A stretch of DNA of 33,477 nt from Dehalococcoidia bacterium (GCA_030611085.1 JAUWQI010000016.1:1-33477); one strand, 5' to 3'; shown: positions 8,880 through 19,594, counted from the first letter of the stretch. A program made the numbers and translations. The notes: a model not told the origin generated them from the letters alone.

Positions 8880-10121
8880 CTACATATAAGGCTCTAGCGC
8901 TTGGGGAATTAATATTGTGCCATCGGCTTGCTGATAATTCTCCAGCACAGCAATAAGAACACGTGGTAGAGCCAGTCCCGAACCATTGAGCGTATGAACA
9001 AAGCTTGGTTTAGCACCAGGCTCAGGACGATAACGGATATTGGCTCGCCTTGCTTGAAAGTCGTTGCAACTGCTGCAGGAGCTGACCTCAAGCCACTCAC
9101 CACAACCAGGAGCCCACATCTCAATATCATAGGTTTTACAGGCAGCAAAGCCGAGGTCACCAGTACACAATTGCACCACGCGATAAGGTATGGCTAACTT
9201 GCGGCCTATATCCTCAGCATCAGCTACTAGTTTTTCCATTTCTTCTTCAGAGTTTTCCGGCTTGGTTATCTTATAGAGCTCCACTTTATCAAATTGATGT
9301 CCCCTCTTAATACCTCTGGTATCCGTGCCAGCAGCCATTTTCTCGCGGCGGAAGCAAGCAGAATAGGCAACATAATAAAGGGACAAGTTTTTCTCATCTA
9401 ATATCTCATCACGGTGGAGGTTAGTTAGAGGCACTTCTGCTGTGGGTATAAACCAGAAGTCATCCTCGTCATCGTGATAGAGGTTATCTGCAAACTTGGG
9501 GAGATTTCCCGACCCTAGCATACATTCTTTCTTCACCATAAAAGGAGGGTAGATTTCACTATAGCCGTGCTCTTTTATATGCACATCAATCATAAAGGAG
9601 ATTAACGCCCGCTGAAGATGTGCCCCCAATCCTTTAAGAATATAGAAGCGGGTCCCTGAGAGCTTTACGCCCCGATGGAAATCTATAATGCCCAAATTTT
9701 CCCCTAACTCCCAGTGAGACAAGGGGGTGAAAGAAAATTGCCTCGGCTCACCCCAAGTACGCACTACGACATTAGCACTCTCGTCTTTTCCTAAAGGCAC
9801 GCTGGGATGGGGAATGTTGGGTAACTCTAACAGTAAGGATTCAAGGTTAGCTTTAGCCTGACTAGTCTCCTGCTGCAACAAGGATATTTTCTGTCCTAGT
9901 TGGCGCATCTCAGCAATAAGCTGGGGTGGTTTCTCTTTGGTTTTCCCCAGTTGTTTGCTTATCTTATTATGTTGACTACGGAACTCCTCCACCTGACGAA
10001 GCAAACCACGATAGTGAGCATCAATTTCGAGAATGCTATCTAAGGCGAAAGTATCGCCCCTTCTCTCTAATCCTTGGCGAACAATCTCAGGGTTTTCCCG
10101 AATAAGCCTAATATCTAGCAT
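8880..10121 (-). CDS. serS: Seryl-tRNA synthetase
   Basis: MLDIRLIRENPEIVRQGLERRG; class II motifs, SACFRREKMAAGTDTRGIKRGHQFDKVELY. Confidence 0.97.
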   Translation of the reverse strand: MLDIRLIRENPEIVRQGLERRGDTFALDSILEIDAHYRGLLRQVEEFRSQHNKISKQLGKTKEKPPQLIAEMRQLGQKISLLQQETSQAKANLESLLLELPNIPHPSVPLGKDESANVVVRTWGEPRQFSFTPLSHWELGENLGIIDFHRGVKLSGTRFYILKGLGAHLQRALISFMIDVHIKEHGYSEIYPPFMVKKECMLGSGNLPKFADNLYHDDEDDFWFIPTAEVPLTNLHRDEILDEKNLSLYYVAYSACFRREKMAAGTDTRGIKRGHQFDKVELYKITKPENSEEEMEKLVADAEDIGRKLAIPYRVVQLCTGDLGFAACKTYDIEMWAPGCGEWLEVSSCSSCNDFQARRANIRYRPEPGAKPSFVHTLNGSGLALPRVLIAVLENYQQADGTILIPQALEPYM

Positions 10122-10136
10122 TTGCCTTTTGCATTT

Positions 10137-11609
10137 TTACTTTTGCTCTCTTGTCTTTAATTGGGGGAAAAGTATCACTTCGCGAACCGATTGCTGGCCA
10201 GTGAGCAGCATTATTAAACGGTCAATACCTATCCCCAAACCACCAGTAGGAGGCATACCATACTCTAAAGCTTGAAGAAAATCTTCATCGGCAATCTCAA
10301 CTTCCTCATCCCCAACTCGTTCACTTAATTGTTGACGAAAACGCTCCCTTTGGTCTATAGGGTCGTTGAGCTCAGTGAAAGCATTAGCAACCTCTATCCC
10401 ATTAATGAATGCCTCGAACCTTTCAACCAAACGGTCATTGCCTGGTTTCCTTTTAGCCAAAGGTGACATTTCTACAGGGTAGTCAAGAAGGAAAGTTGGC
10501 TGGATGAAATTTGGCTCAACGAAAGTGGAAGTCAGCTCGTCTATAAGCCTTCCCCTCCCTTTGCTCGGGTCAACCTCCATCCCCATTTCTAGCATTCGGG
10601 ATTGCAAGGAAGCAGTATCGGGATAATCCTCAAAGTCAATGCCACAGTAATCTTTGATTGCCTGTTGCAAATAAAGTTTTTGCCACGGAGAACTAATGTC
10701 TATAGCTTCGCCATTGCAAATAATCTTGGTATCACCTAGGACTTCTTGAGCAATATGAGAAACCATCTCCTCAACTAAATTCATCATGTCATTATAGTCG
10801 CTATAGGCTTGATAGCATTCAAGTAAGGTGAATTCGGGATTATGTTTGGTAGAAATGCCTTCATTTCGGAAAACTCGCCCTATCTCATAAACTTTGTCAA
10901 CCCCCCCCACTATCAATCTCTTAAGGTGAAGTTCCAGAGCAATGCGCAGGTAAAGGTCTTCGTCAAGGGCACGGTGATGGGTAATGAACGGGCGCGCTAA
11001 CGCGCCACCAGCCTGTGATTGAAGCACTGGCGTCTCCACTTCTATAAAGCCCTGCTTATTCAGAAAATTTCTTATGGCGGTGATGGTTTGACTGCGTAGC
11101 ATAAAGATGTTCTTAACCTCCTCACTGGAAACGAGGTCAAGATACCTCTGCCGATAGCGTTTTTCTGTATCCACTAGGCCATGCCACTTCTCCGGTAGTG
11201 GGCGGAGGGATTTACATAACATAGTAAAATCAGATACTTCCAGAGTAATCTCCCCTGTTTTCGTTCGAAAGAGCTTCCCTTCTGCCCCTATAATGTCGCC
11301 AATGTCTATCTCTCGGAGGAATTCATACTTCTCTCTACCGAGAAGATCATGGCGAAAACAAAGCTGTATTTTCCCTGAGCCATCGCGAATATTAAGGAAA
11401 GCCATTTTGCCCATGGGGCGATTAGCCATAACACGACCAGCAAGAGATATAATTTGAGCATCCTCCTCGTGTCGTTCAAAGAGAGCTATTGCCTCTTGAG
11501 TGGTTTGGCTAGGATGATAGGAATGGGGATACGGGTCTATACCACGAGCCCGAATCCTGTTCAGGCTCTCCAATCGTTGCTGAGTTATGCGCTCTAATCT
11601 AGAAGTCAT
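10137..11609 (-). CDS. lysS: Lysyl-tRNA synthetase (class II)
   Basis: VETPVLQSQAGGALARPFITHH, FRNEGISTKHNPEFTLLECYQAY, GLGIGIDRLIMLLT. Likely start MTSRLERI at 11609 rather than 11651. Confidence 0.96.
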   Translation of the reverse strand: MTSRLERITQQRLESLNRIRARGIDPYPHSYHPSQTTQEAIALFERHEEDAQIISLAGRVMANRPMGKMAFLNIRDGSGKIQLCFRHDLLGREKYEFLREIDIGDIIGAEGKLFRTKTGEITLEVSDFTMLCKSLRPLPEKWHGLVDTEKRYRQRYLDLVSSEEVKNIFMLRSQTITAIRNFLNKQGFIEVETPVLQSQAGGALARPFITHHRALDEDLYLRIALELHLKRLIVGGVDKVYEIGRVFRNEGISTKHNPEFTLLECYQAYSDYNDMMNLVEEMVSHIAQEVLGDTKIICNGEAIDISSPWQKLYLQQAIKDYCGIDFEDYPDTASLQSRMLEMGMEVDPSKGRGRLIDELTSTFVEPNFIQPTFLLDYPVEMSPLAKRKPGNDRLVERFEAFINGIEVANAFTELNDPIDQRERFRQQLSERVGDEEVEIADEDFLQALEYGMPPTGGLGIGIDRLIMLLTGQQSVREVILFPQLKTREQK

Positions 11610-11841
11610 AGCTTTTCCCACTAATTCCCAAAATCTCCTTAGCTTCCTCAACTAAATGCTCAGGCACCATTACTTTTACCTCACCTAGTCCATTAATAGT
11701 GAGTCCATAAACTAACCCAGCGCTCTCGTAGCTTAAAAGGGCAGGGATACCTTCACTCTCCAGCCGTCCCTTAATTATTTGCGCTTCCATTTGCCTCGCA
11801 ATGCAAACAGTAACTAATTGTTCCCTTACAGGCATGAACAT
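11599..11841 (-). CDS. DUF2007-type small protein (putative signal transducing)
   Basis: 80 aa; ARQMEAQIIKGRLESEGIPALLSYES...VMVPEHLVEEAKEIL; overlaps the lysS start by a few bases. Confidence 0.65.
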   Translation of the reverse strand: MFMPVREQLVTVCIARQMEAQIIKGRLESEGIPALLSYESAGLVYGLTINGLGEVKVMVPEHLVEEAKEILGISGKSYDF

Positions 11842-11965
11842 GTCTATATTTTACCAGAAACTCATAGATAAGGATTGGTAAAAAGGAGTAATATCATATA
11901 AAATTTGCCTTACCATTTTAAACGGTTTTCTTATAAAATCAAAAGTCTAAAGGAGGGAAGGTGAT

Positions 11966-12343
11966 TTGTATGCACTCGGAAGACATTTGCTACTAGAATT
12001 AAAAGGTTGTGATAAGGAGGTGCTGAATGACCTAGATTTTCTCAAAGATTGTCTTAATGAAGCTGCTATCTGCTGCAATGCTACTGTGGTTGGTGAATCC
12101 TTTTACCAATTTTCTCCTCAGGGGGTAAGCGGGATGGTTAATATTGCTGAATCGCATATCTCCATTCATACTTGGCCAGAGTATAAGTACGCTGCTGTAG
12201 ATATTTTCACCTGTGGAGACAGTGTAGAACCGGAAAAGGCCGCCAACCTGATAAAGAAGAAATTAGAAGCTACCAGTTACTCTGTGATTGAGTTGCGAAG
12301 AGGCATTGTAGAGGATAGCCAAGTTGAGTGTGCCACAAAATGA
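11966..12343 (+). CDS. speH: S-adenosylmethionine decarboxylase proenzyme
   Basis: GRHLLLELKGCD, AESHISIHTWPEYKYAAVDIFTCG (Ser cleavage site); TTG start after an AAGGAGG-type site; followed by speE. Confidence 0.93.
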   Translation: MYALGRHLLLELKGCDKEVLNDLDFLKDCLNEAAICCNATVVGESFYQFSPQGVSGMVNIAESHISIHTWPEYKYAAVDIFTCGDSVEPEKAANLIKKKLEATSYSVIELRRGIVEDSQVECATK

Positions 12344-13263
12344 AAGACCAAGATCCTGATAAACATAGATGGTTTCATGACCATATCAGTCCTGGACTCA
12401 CTATGTTACATAGCATTAAAGAAGTGATATATTCAGGGCGAAGCAAGTTTCAATCCATAGACATTATCAACATCGGTAGCTTTGGTATCTGCCTCGTTCT
12501 CGATGGTAAGATTCAATCCAGCGAAGTGGATGAGTTTATTTACCACGAAGCCCTGGTACATCCAGTTATGCTTGCTCACCCCAAGCCCGAGAAGGTATTT
12601 ATCGCTGGTGGAGGTGAGGGTGCAACCTTAAGGGAAGTTCTAGCGCACAATTCAGTTAAAAAGGCAATCATGGTAGATATTGACAAGGAAGTAGTAGATG
12701 TCTGTCACCGCTTTTTGCCTTCCTTTCATCAAAACTCCTTTGATGACCCACGAGCCAAACTTCATTTCGTCGATGCGCGAAAATACCTGGAGGAAAGCAG
12801 CGAAAAGTTTGATGTTATCATTATTGACCTGGCTGACCCTCTGGCTCAAGGTCCAGCCCGCTTGCTATACACTCAAGAATTTTATGACATAGTTAAGCAA
12901 AGGCTGCAGCCTGATGGTATTATGTCTGTGCAGGCTGAATCCGCTGATTGGGTTGAGTTACAGAACTTTACCGCCATTGTCAGTACCCTAAACAGCGTCT
13001 TCTCTGTGGTTCGTCCTTACCAGGCACACATACCATCCTTCCTCGGTTTATGGGGATTTGTCTCCGCCTCTGAAAGCCTTGCCCCTACTAAATTAGCGCC
13101 TGAGGAAGTTGATGCTAGAATCTCAGCCAGATTATCGAAGGAATTGAAATCCTATGATGGACTCACCCATCAAGCTATGTTTACCATTCCCAAACATATT
13201 CGCCATCAACTAGCCACAACTAAGAAAGTCATTACAGATGAAGAACCAATTTCCGCCTACTGA
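12340..13263 (+). CDS. speE: Spermidine synthase
   Basis: ATG overlaps the SAMDC stop (ATGA); FIAGGGEGATLREVLAHNSVKKAIMVDIDKEVVDV, DVIIIDLADP. Confidence 0.94.
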   Translation: MKDQDPDKHRWFHDHISPGLTMLHSIKEVIYSGRSKFQSIDIINIGSFGICLVLDGKIQSSEVDEFIYHEALVHPVMLAHPKPEKVFIAGGGEGATLREVLAHNSVKKAIMVDIDKEVVDVCHRFLPSFHQNSFDDPRAKLHFVDARKYLEESSEKFDVIIIDLADPLAQGPARLLYTQEFYDIVKQRLQPDGIMSVQAESADWVELQNFTAIVSTLNSVFSVVRPYQAHIPSFLGLWGFVSASESLAPTKLAPEEVDARISARLSKELKSYDGLTHQAMFTIPKHIRHQLATTKKVITDEEPISAY

Positions 13264-13281
13264 ATGCCCGCAGTAAATTAT

Positions 13282-14139
13282 TTATTTCTTGGTATAGTCG
13301 TAAACCCCTTTACCACTTTTCCGACCATAGCGACCAGCTTTCACTAATTTCACCAGAAGCGGAGCCGGCCTGTACTTATCTCCTAACTCCCTTTGGAAGT
13401 CTTCCACAACATGTACCATAGTATCAAGACCTAACATGTCAGCTAAAGCTAACGGTCCTATAGGGTGATTACAGCCGAGAACCATTCCTTTATCTATATC
13501 CTCAGCGCTGGCTATGCCTTCATCGAGGACATAGAATGCTTCGTTTATCAAGGGCACTAATATCCTGTTAACACAGAACCCGGGAGACTCTTTGACTACT
13601 ATGGTTTCCTTCCCCGCTTTCTTGCCCACTTCCTCAGCGACCTTTAAGGTCTCATCTGAGGTCTCGTATCCCCTAATGATCTCCAATAGACGCATTACCG
13701 GCACGGGGTTAAAAAAGTGCATACCAATGCACTTTTCAGACCTTTTAGTCACTGCCGCCATCTCTGTAACACTGAGGCTTGATGTGTTGCTGGCGAGTAT
13801 TGTATGTGGCGGGCAAATTTCGTCCAATTCTCTGAAAGTAGATTTTTTAAGGTCCATGATTTCAGGTATAGCCTCGATGACTAAGTCTGCATCTTTAGCT
13901 GCCTCCTTCAGGTCGAGAATAGGAGTAACTCTACTCAAAACGGCATCCATATCCCCTTGACTCACCTTCTGCTTCTCTACAGCACGCCCCAAGTTTTTCT
14001 TGATGCTATTCATACCACCATCGATGAATCTCGGCTCAATATCCCTCATGATCACAGTGTAGCCGGCTTGAGCAAAAACCTGAGCAATGCCATTTCCCAT
14101 CAATCCAGCCCCCAGTACACAAATTTTCTTAACTTCCAT
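13282..14139 (-). CDS. hbd: 3-hydroxybutyryl-CoA dehydrogenase
   Basis: [56 protein letters not shown]. Confidence 0.94.
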   Translation of the reverse strand: MEVKKICVLGAGLMGNGIAQVFAQAGYTVIMRDIEPRFIDGGMNSIKKNLGRAVEKQKVSQGDMDAVLSRVTPILDLKEAAKDADLVIEAIPEIMDLKKSTFRELDEICPPHTILASNTSSLSVTEMAAVTKRSEKCIGMHFFNPVPVMRLLEIIRGYETSDETLKVAEEVGKKAGKETIVVKESPGFCVNRILVPLINEAFYVLDEGIASAEDIDKGMVLGCNHPIGPLALADMLGLDTMVHVVEDFQRELGDKYRPAPLLVKLVKAGRYGRKSGKGVYDYTKK

Positions 14140-14191
14140 AAAACCCTCCTATTTTAATTATTCTGCATAGAGGCTATGCAAGCAGCTATTA

Positions 14192-15088
14192 TTATTTTAC
14201 TATAGGCAAGTCAATCTTATAATCCTTTAATGTTGTCCGAATAACCTCGGCTACCTTTTCGTCAGGCTCTACTAATGGCAGGCGCGGTTTGCCCACAGGA
14301 AAGCCCAGGTAATTCAGAGCCCATTTGACAGGCATAGGATTGGAAATAACAAAAAGGGAGTTTATTAAAGGTAATAAGTGGCGATGAATACTAGCCGCCT
14401 CCTGCGCTTTACCATTAACGAATTTCTCCATCATGTCCCTTATCTGAATTCCCACCAAATGTGAGGCAACGCTAATCACGCCATAACCTCCCAAAGCAAG
14501 TATAGGCAGGGTATCACCATCGTTTCCGCTATAAACTAAGAAATCATCCTTAGTTCCTTGTATAATCTTAGCTATCTGATCGAGATTACCGCTGGCTTCC
14601 TTTATGCCCACAATGTTATCAATTTGGCTTAGACTGATTACCGTATCAGCAGCGATATTAGTAACTGTGCGTGAAGGAACGTTATATAGAATGCAAGGCA
14701 AAGTGGTGCTTTGCGCAATGGCTTTAAAATGCTCCCACAAGCCTTGCTGGGTCGGTCGATTATAATAAGGAACTACTAAGAGGCAAGCATCAACACCGAT
14801 TTTCTCTGCTTCTTTGGTTAGTTGTTGGCTTTCTTTAGTGCTACAATTGCCCGTCCCAGCTACTACAGCGCCGTGAGTAGCCACTGCTGACTTGATTTCA
14901 GCGAAAAGTCGCAATTTTTCTTCAAAACTAAGGGCTGGAGATTCTCCGGTGGTCCCAGAAACTACCATTCCATCGCTGCCCGAATCCAGCAAAGCTTGGG
15001 CTAACTTTTTAGCTTGCTGATGGTTAACCGCACCATCAGCATCAAAAGGCGTAATCATAGCTGTTAGTAAGTGACCTAGTTTGCTCAC
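14192..15088 (-). CDS. dapA: 4-hydroxy-tetrahydrodipicolinate synthase
   Basis: TAMITPFDADGAVNHQQAKKL, VSGTTGESPAL, YYNRPTQQGLWEHF, YNVPSRT, GIKEASG. Confidence 0.96.
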   Translation of the reverse strand: MSKLGHLLTAMITPFDADGAVNHQQAKKLAQALLDSGSDGMVVSGTTGESPALSFEEKLRLFAEIKSAVATHGAVVAGTGNCSTKESQQLTKEAEKIGVDACLLVVPYYNRPTQQGLWEHFKAIAQSTTLPCILYNVPSRTVTNIAADTVISLSQIDNIVGIKEASGNLDQIAKIIQGTKDDFLVYSGNDGDTLPILALGGYGVISVASHLVGIQIRDMMEKFVNGKAQEAASIHRHLLPLINSLFVISNPMPVKWALNYLGFPVGKPRLPLVEPDEKVAEVIRTTLKDYKIDLPIVK

Positions 15089-15089
15089 T

Positions 15090-16127
15090 TTAAACCACCG
15101 ACCTCCTTTTGGAGCTTATCCAACCTTTCCGTACCCCCTCCTCAACAATCTGGACAGCGTTTAGCGCTCCTCCTTTGCGCAAATTATCAGCCACTATCCA
15201 CATAACTAGCCCATTCGGGTGAGAAATGTCTTTTCTGATTCGGCCTACAAATATGTGATCCGAGCCGCTAGCTGCCCACGGCTGAGGATAAAAACTAACA
15301 TTAGGATCATCTAAAATCTTAACCCCAGGTGCTTGAGCCAGGCTCTTTCTTGCCTCTTCAGGGGTAATAGGTGAAGTAAATTCCACATTCACCGCTTCAC
15401 TATGTCCGAAATAGACAGGGACTCGGACACAAGTTGCCGAAATGGCTATGTCCTCAGTATGCATTATTTTTTGCGTTTCTTCCACTATTTTCCGCTCTTC
15501 TCTGGTATAGCCATCATCCAGAAAGACATCAATCTCCGGCAGTACATTAAAAGCTATTTGATGAGAATAGACATGGGGGCAAATACGATGCCCCTCCAAA
15601 ATTAACTGCGCCTGATTTGTCAGTTCCTTCAAGGCAACAGCTCCACTGCCCGATACCGCTTGATAGGTACTCACCACAACCCGCTTTATGGGACTAATTT
15701 TATGCAAGGGGTAAAGAGCCACCACTAACTGAATTGTAGAGCAATTTGGGTTGGCGATTATCCCCTCATGCCACCTTATATCCTCGGGATTCACCTCAGG
15801 CACCACTAAAGGAACTGAAGATTCCATTGTAAAAGCAGCGCTATTATCAATAACCACCGCTCCAGCCTCAGTAGCTAGAGGAGATAACCTCCGAGTGATA
15901 TCAACACCTTCAGAGAAAAAAGCGATGTCGATATCACGAAATATCTTTGGCGTAGCTTTCTCAACTTCAATTTTATGGTGATTAAAGAAGAGATAGGTAC
16001 CTGAAGAACGCTCAGAAGCTAGCAATCGAATCGAAGCTACGGGGAAATTCCGCTGCTCAAGTACTTTAACAAATTCCTGCCCTACAAGCCCAGTAGCCCC
16101 AACAATAGCTACATTGAAAGTTTCCAT
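15090..16127 (-). CDS. asd: Aspartate-semialdehyde dehydrogenase
   Basis: NVAIVGATGLVGQEFVKVLEQR, NPNCSTIQLVVAL, STYQAVSGSG. Confidence 0.96.
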   Translation of the reverse strand: METFNVAIVGATGLVGQEFVKVLEQRNFPVASIRLLASERSSGTYLFFNHHKIEVEKATPKIFRDIDIAFFSEGVDITRRLSPLATEAGAVVIDNSAAFTMESSVPLVVPEVNPEDIRWHEGIIANPNCSTIQLVVALYPLHKISPIKRVVVSTYQAVSGSGAVALKELTNQAQLILEGHRICPHVYSHQIAFNVLPEIDVFLDDGYTREERKIVEETQKIMHTEDIAISATCVRVPVYFGHSEAVNVEFTSPITPEEARKSLAQAPGVKILDDPNVSFYPQPWAASGSDHIFVGRIRKDISHPNGLVMWIVADNLRKGGALNAVQIVEEGVRKGWISSKRRSVV

Positions 16128-16162
16128 CTTTTCTTAAACTCTAAATTGAAAATCTTAATTTC

Positions 16163-16978
16163 TTAGGATTTAGTTGCTTCTCGCAAACTAAGTAATGCAT
16201 CCAACCCATAAATTAGCCCTTTGTGTTTTGTCACCTCCTTAATTGCCAGAATGACACCAGACATATAGCACTCTCGACTTATAGTTTCATAGCGTAAATT
16301 CAGAGTTTCCCCCTTCCCACTAAATATAACTTCTTGCCCTGCCATAAATCCCGGCAACCTCAGGCTATGAATAGCTATGCCGTCCATCTGCCCCCCTCTA
16401 ATGCTACTAAGGGCTTCCTTTTCAGTTTTAGAGTAAATAAACGATTTACCATGTGCTTGTGCCATAGCTTTTGCTGTAGCTATAGCGGTTCCTGAAGGAG
16501 CATCAACCTTTTTATCATGGTGCATTTCTACAATCTCAGCATGGTCAAAGAACCTAGCAGCAATCTCTGCCAGTCTTATCAAAATTACTGCCCCCAGAGA
16601 AAAATTAGGTGCCACTACTGCCCCAATTCCGTTGGCTTGACACAATTGCCCAATTTCCGCCAGATTCTCCTCAGAAAGACCCGTGGTGCCTATAACCAAA
16701 TTAACTTTCTCTTTAGCAGCTACGCGAGCTGCCGCTATAGAAGCCTCAGCATTGGTGAAATCTACTATTACATCAGGGTTGCAACTCTTCAAAAGTGAGG
16801 CTAAATCAGAAGAAAATAACACCAGATCTGGAACATTAACCACAGGGAGATATCGCTGAGTCACTTTTTCCTCCGCGGCACCAACTATTTTTAGCCCTGG
16901 CTCATGAGCTAGGGCACTAGCCACCTCCTGCCCCATCCTACCCAAAGCCCCATTAATCACTACCCTTATGGGTTCCAT
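16163..16978 (-). CDS. dapB: 4-hydroxy-tetrahydrodipicolinate reductase
   Basis: RVVINGALGRMGQEV, VIGTTGLSEENL, EMHHDKKVDAPSGTA. Confidence 0.96.
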   Translation of the reverse strand: MEPIRVVINGALGRMGQEVASALAHEPGLKIVGAAEEKVTQRYLPVVNVPDLVLFSSDLASLLKSCNPDVIVDFTNAEASIAAARVAAKEKVNLVIGTTGLSEENLAEIGQLCQANGIGAVVAPNFSLGAVILIRLAEIAARFFDHAEIVEMHHDKKVDAPSGTAIATAKAMAQAHGKSFIYSKTEKEALSSIRGGQMDGIAIHSLRLPGFMAGQEVIFSGKGETLNLRYETISRECYMSGVILAIKEVTKHKGLIYGLDALLSLREATKS

Positions 16979-17013
16979 ATCTTCTCCTCAAATCCGAAAT
17001 TCTAGTTCGCTAA

Positions 17014-17045
17014 TGTTTAGCATTCCGTGTTTAGTGCTTAGGATT
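17014..17045 (-). repeat. Small repeat family C copy spanning the pnp stop codon
   Basis: Minus strand AATCCTAAGCACTAAACACGGAATGCTAAACA versus AATCCTAAGCACGAAATCCTAAATTCTAAACA at 4111-4142. Confidence 0.5.
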
Positions 17046-19238
17046 CCTCCTGTCTGGATGTGTAAATTTTTGCCTCCGTGTTCCTTCGTTGCGATCAGGA
17101 GGACCTAAAGAATCTTTCTCCCTAGCACCAGGCAGGCGAGAAAGTCCTTCGAATACTGCTTTACGCGATAAGTTTATTCTGCCCATGTTGTCAACTCCAA
17201 TGACTTTTACCGTTACCTCGTCGCCAACTTTAACCACATCTTCAATCCTGACCACATGGTAATCAGCCAGTTCGCTGATATGAACTAAGCCTTCCTTCCC
17301 CGGCAAGATTTCCACCATTGCTCCAAAATTTAACAGCCTAGTTACCTTTCCTGTATAAATATCCCCTGACTTCGCCTCTTCGGTCAAGCCCTCTATCATT
17401 TTGATTGCTTTTTGGGCTGCTTCTTCACTTGAAGAGCCAATGAGCACAGTGCCATCATTCTTTATATCTATACTTGCTTTGGTTTCATCTATGATAGACC
17501 TTATAGTTCTACCTCCAGGGCCAATCACAATACCAATTTTGCTAGTATCAATAGTTATCTCATACATTCTGGGAGCGTAGGGACTAAGTTCAGGACGATT
17601 GACACTAATAGTTTGCCTCATCTTGTCCAATATCTCCAAGCGAGCCTGACGAGCTTGATTTAGTGACTCGCCCAAAATTTTATAATCTACGCCCTTAATT
17701 TTAATGTCCATCTGTAAAGCGGTAATTCCTTGAGCTGTGCCAGCAACCTTGAAATCCATGTCACCATAGGCATCTTCTATACCCTCGATGTCGGTTAAGA
17801 TGACATAGTCCCCATTTTCCCCAGTAACCAAACCCATAGCTATTCCTGCTACAGATGTCCTAATAGGTACACCAGCATCCATTAAGGAGAGCGTTGAACC
17901 GCAAACACTTGCCATAGATGTGCTTCCACTGGAACTAATGACCTCAGAGACTAAGCGAATAGTATAAGGAAAGTCCTCTTCCTTGGGTAATATTGGTGCG
18001 ATAGCTCGTTCCGCTAAAGCACCATGCCCAATTTCTCGCCTTCTTGGTGTTCCTATCCGCCTCACCTCCCCAGTAGAAAAAGGAGGAAAATTATAATGAT
18101 GCATAAAGCGTTTAGTTTCCTCTATCCCTATGCTATCCAGTAACTGTTCTTTACCTAGAGAGCCTAGAGTAGCAATAGTTAATACTTGAGTTTGCCCTCG
18201 AATAAACAGCCCTGAGCCATGGGTGTGAGGCAAAAGACCAACCTCACTACTAATAGGACGAATTTCTTTAGCTGGGCGACCGTCCAGATGCTGCTTTTTT
18301 TGCAAAATCTTTTTCCTCACGGCCGCTCTAAGTTGGCTTTCAAAAACAGAACGGATTTCAACTTCGGGAACTTCATCACCTAACCTTTCCACTACTTCTT
18401 TCTTGATTGATGCTAGTGCTTGTTCTCGCTCTGATTTTTCATGCTGCTCTAGTGCCTCATCAAGTTTATCCACAAATGCAGATGTCTGATTTATCAGGCT
18501 TTTGGAAATGACATCCGAAAGTTCAGGATTAACCCCACCAGTTCCTATTTCCATCTTAGATTTGCCATAATCCTGCCTTAACCTTTCTTGAAGCATAATA
18601 ATTTCCTGATTTGCCTCGTGTCCCAATTTAATCGCTTCTAGTATTAGTTCCTCAGAAGCTTCTTTGGCACCCGCTTCTACCATCACTATAGCTTGCTTTG
18701 TGCTAACAACAACTACATCAAGCAAGCTGTTTTCTATTTGAGGTAAGATAGGATTCAAAACGAAACTATCATTTATGTAACCAACATGCACTGCAGATAT
18801 AGGACCCAAAAACGGAATATCCGATAATGTTAAAGCCGTCGAAGCGCCAACAAGAGCACAAATATCGGGGTCGTTCTCCTGATCGGCAGAGAGCACTGTA
18901 GCCATAACTTGGATATCATGATTAAATCCCTTAGGAAAAAGGGGACGCAAAGATCGATCAATAAGCCGACTGGTTAGAATTGCTTCTTCGGTAGGACGTC
19001 CTTCTCGTCTAAAGAAGCTGCCCGGTATCTTGCCCGCAGCATAGAGCCTCTCTTCATAATCCACTGTTAGAGGCAGGAAATCTATTCCCTCTCGAGGCTC
19101 AGGGCTAGCGCAGGCAGTAACTAAAACCACTGTATCCCCATAATGGACAATAGCTGTACCATTGGCTTGCTGAGCAAGTTTTCCTATCTCAACACTAAGC
19201 ACCCTACCAGCTATTGAATGCTCAAAACCATCAGCCAT
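17031..19238 (-). CDS. pnp: Polyribonucleotide nucleotidyltransferase (PNPase)
   Basis: Two RNase PH domains, KH (IGIVIGPGGRTIRSI) and S1 (GDIYTGKVTRLLNFGAMVEILPGKEGLVHISEL). Confidence 0.98.
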   Translation of the reverse strand: MADGFEHSIAGRVLSVEIGKLAQQANGTAIVHYGDTVVLVTACASPEPREGIDFLPLTVDYEERLYAAGKIPGSFFRREGRPTEEAILTSRLIDRSLRPLFPKGFNHDIQVMATVLSADQENDPDICALVGASTALTLSDIPFLGPISAVHVGYINDSFVLNPILPQIENSLLDVVVVSTKQAIVMVEAGAKEASEELILEAIKLGHEANQEIIMLQERLRQDYGKSKMEIGTGGVNPELSDVISKSLINQTSAFVDKLDEALEQHEKSEREQALASIKKEVVERLGDEVPEVEIRSVFESQLRAAVRKKILQKKQHLDGRPAKEIRPISSEVGLLPHTHGSGLFIRGQTQVLTIATLGSLGKEQLLDSIGIEETKRFMHHYNFPPFSTGEVRRIGTPRRREIGHGALAERAIAPILPKEEDFPYTIRLVSEVISSSGSTSMASVCGSTLSLMDAGVPIRTSVAGIAMGLVTGENGDYVILTDIEGIEDAYGDMDFKVAGTAQGITALQMDIKIKGVDYKILGESLNQARQARLEILDKMRQTISVNRPELSPYAPRMYEITIDTSKIGIVIGPGGRTIRSIIDETKASIDIKNDGTVLIGSSSEEAAQKAIKMIEGLTEEAKSGDIYTGKVTRLLNFGAMVEILPGKEGLVHISELADYHVVRIEDVVKVGDEVTVKVIGVDNMGRINLSRKAVFEGLSRLPGAREKDSLGPPDRNEGTRRQKFTHPDRRNPKH

Positions 19239-19239
19239 A

Positions 19240-19506
19240 TTATTTCCTCAAACCCAACCTAGCAACAAGGGGGTGCTGTCCCCCTGGCTTTCTCTTGTTT
19301 AGATAAGCCAGAAATCGCCTTTGCTTCCCTATCACTTTGAGAAGCGCATGTCGAGAGTGGCGATCCTGGGGATACAGTTTAAGGTGCTCGGTTAGTTGGT
19401 TTATCCTTTCGGTAAGTAATGCCACCTGAACCTCAGTAGAACCAGTATCATTTTCATTAAGTTTGAATTGAGCGATGATGTCTCTTTTTCTTTCTTTTTG
19501 CAACAT
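19240..19506 (-). CDS. rpsO: 30S ribosomal protein S15
   Basis: 88 aa; DTGSTEVQVALLTERINQLTEHLKLYPQDRHSRHALLKVIGKQRRFLAYL. Confidence 0.97.
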   Translation of the reverse strand: MLQKERKRDIIAQFKLNENDTGSTEVQVALLTERINQLTEHLKLYPQDRHSRHALLKVIGKQRRFLAYLNKRKPGGQHPLVARLGLRK

Positions 19507-19564
19507 ATGCCTCCAAAGTCAACAGTGTCATATAATACCATGACGCAAAACTATTGTATACAAA

Positions 19565-19594
19565 TTGACCAAAAGGTTAAATATACTCTATAAT
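19565..19594 (+). promoter_or_regulatory. Putative sigma70-type promoter for purF
   Basis: TTGACC (19565-19570), 18-bp spacer, TATAAT (19589-19594), then AAGAAGG ribosome site before the ATG at 19615. Confidence 0.65.

Noticed and set aside
13592-14157. Plus-strand ORFs of 122 and 66 aa
   Set aside because: Antisense shadows of the 3-hydroxybutyryl-CoA dehydrogenase gene.
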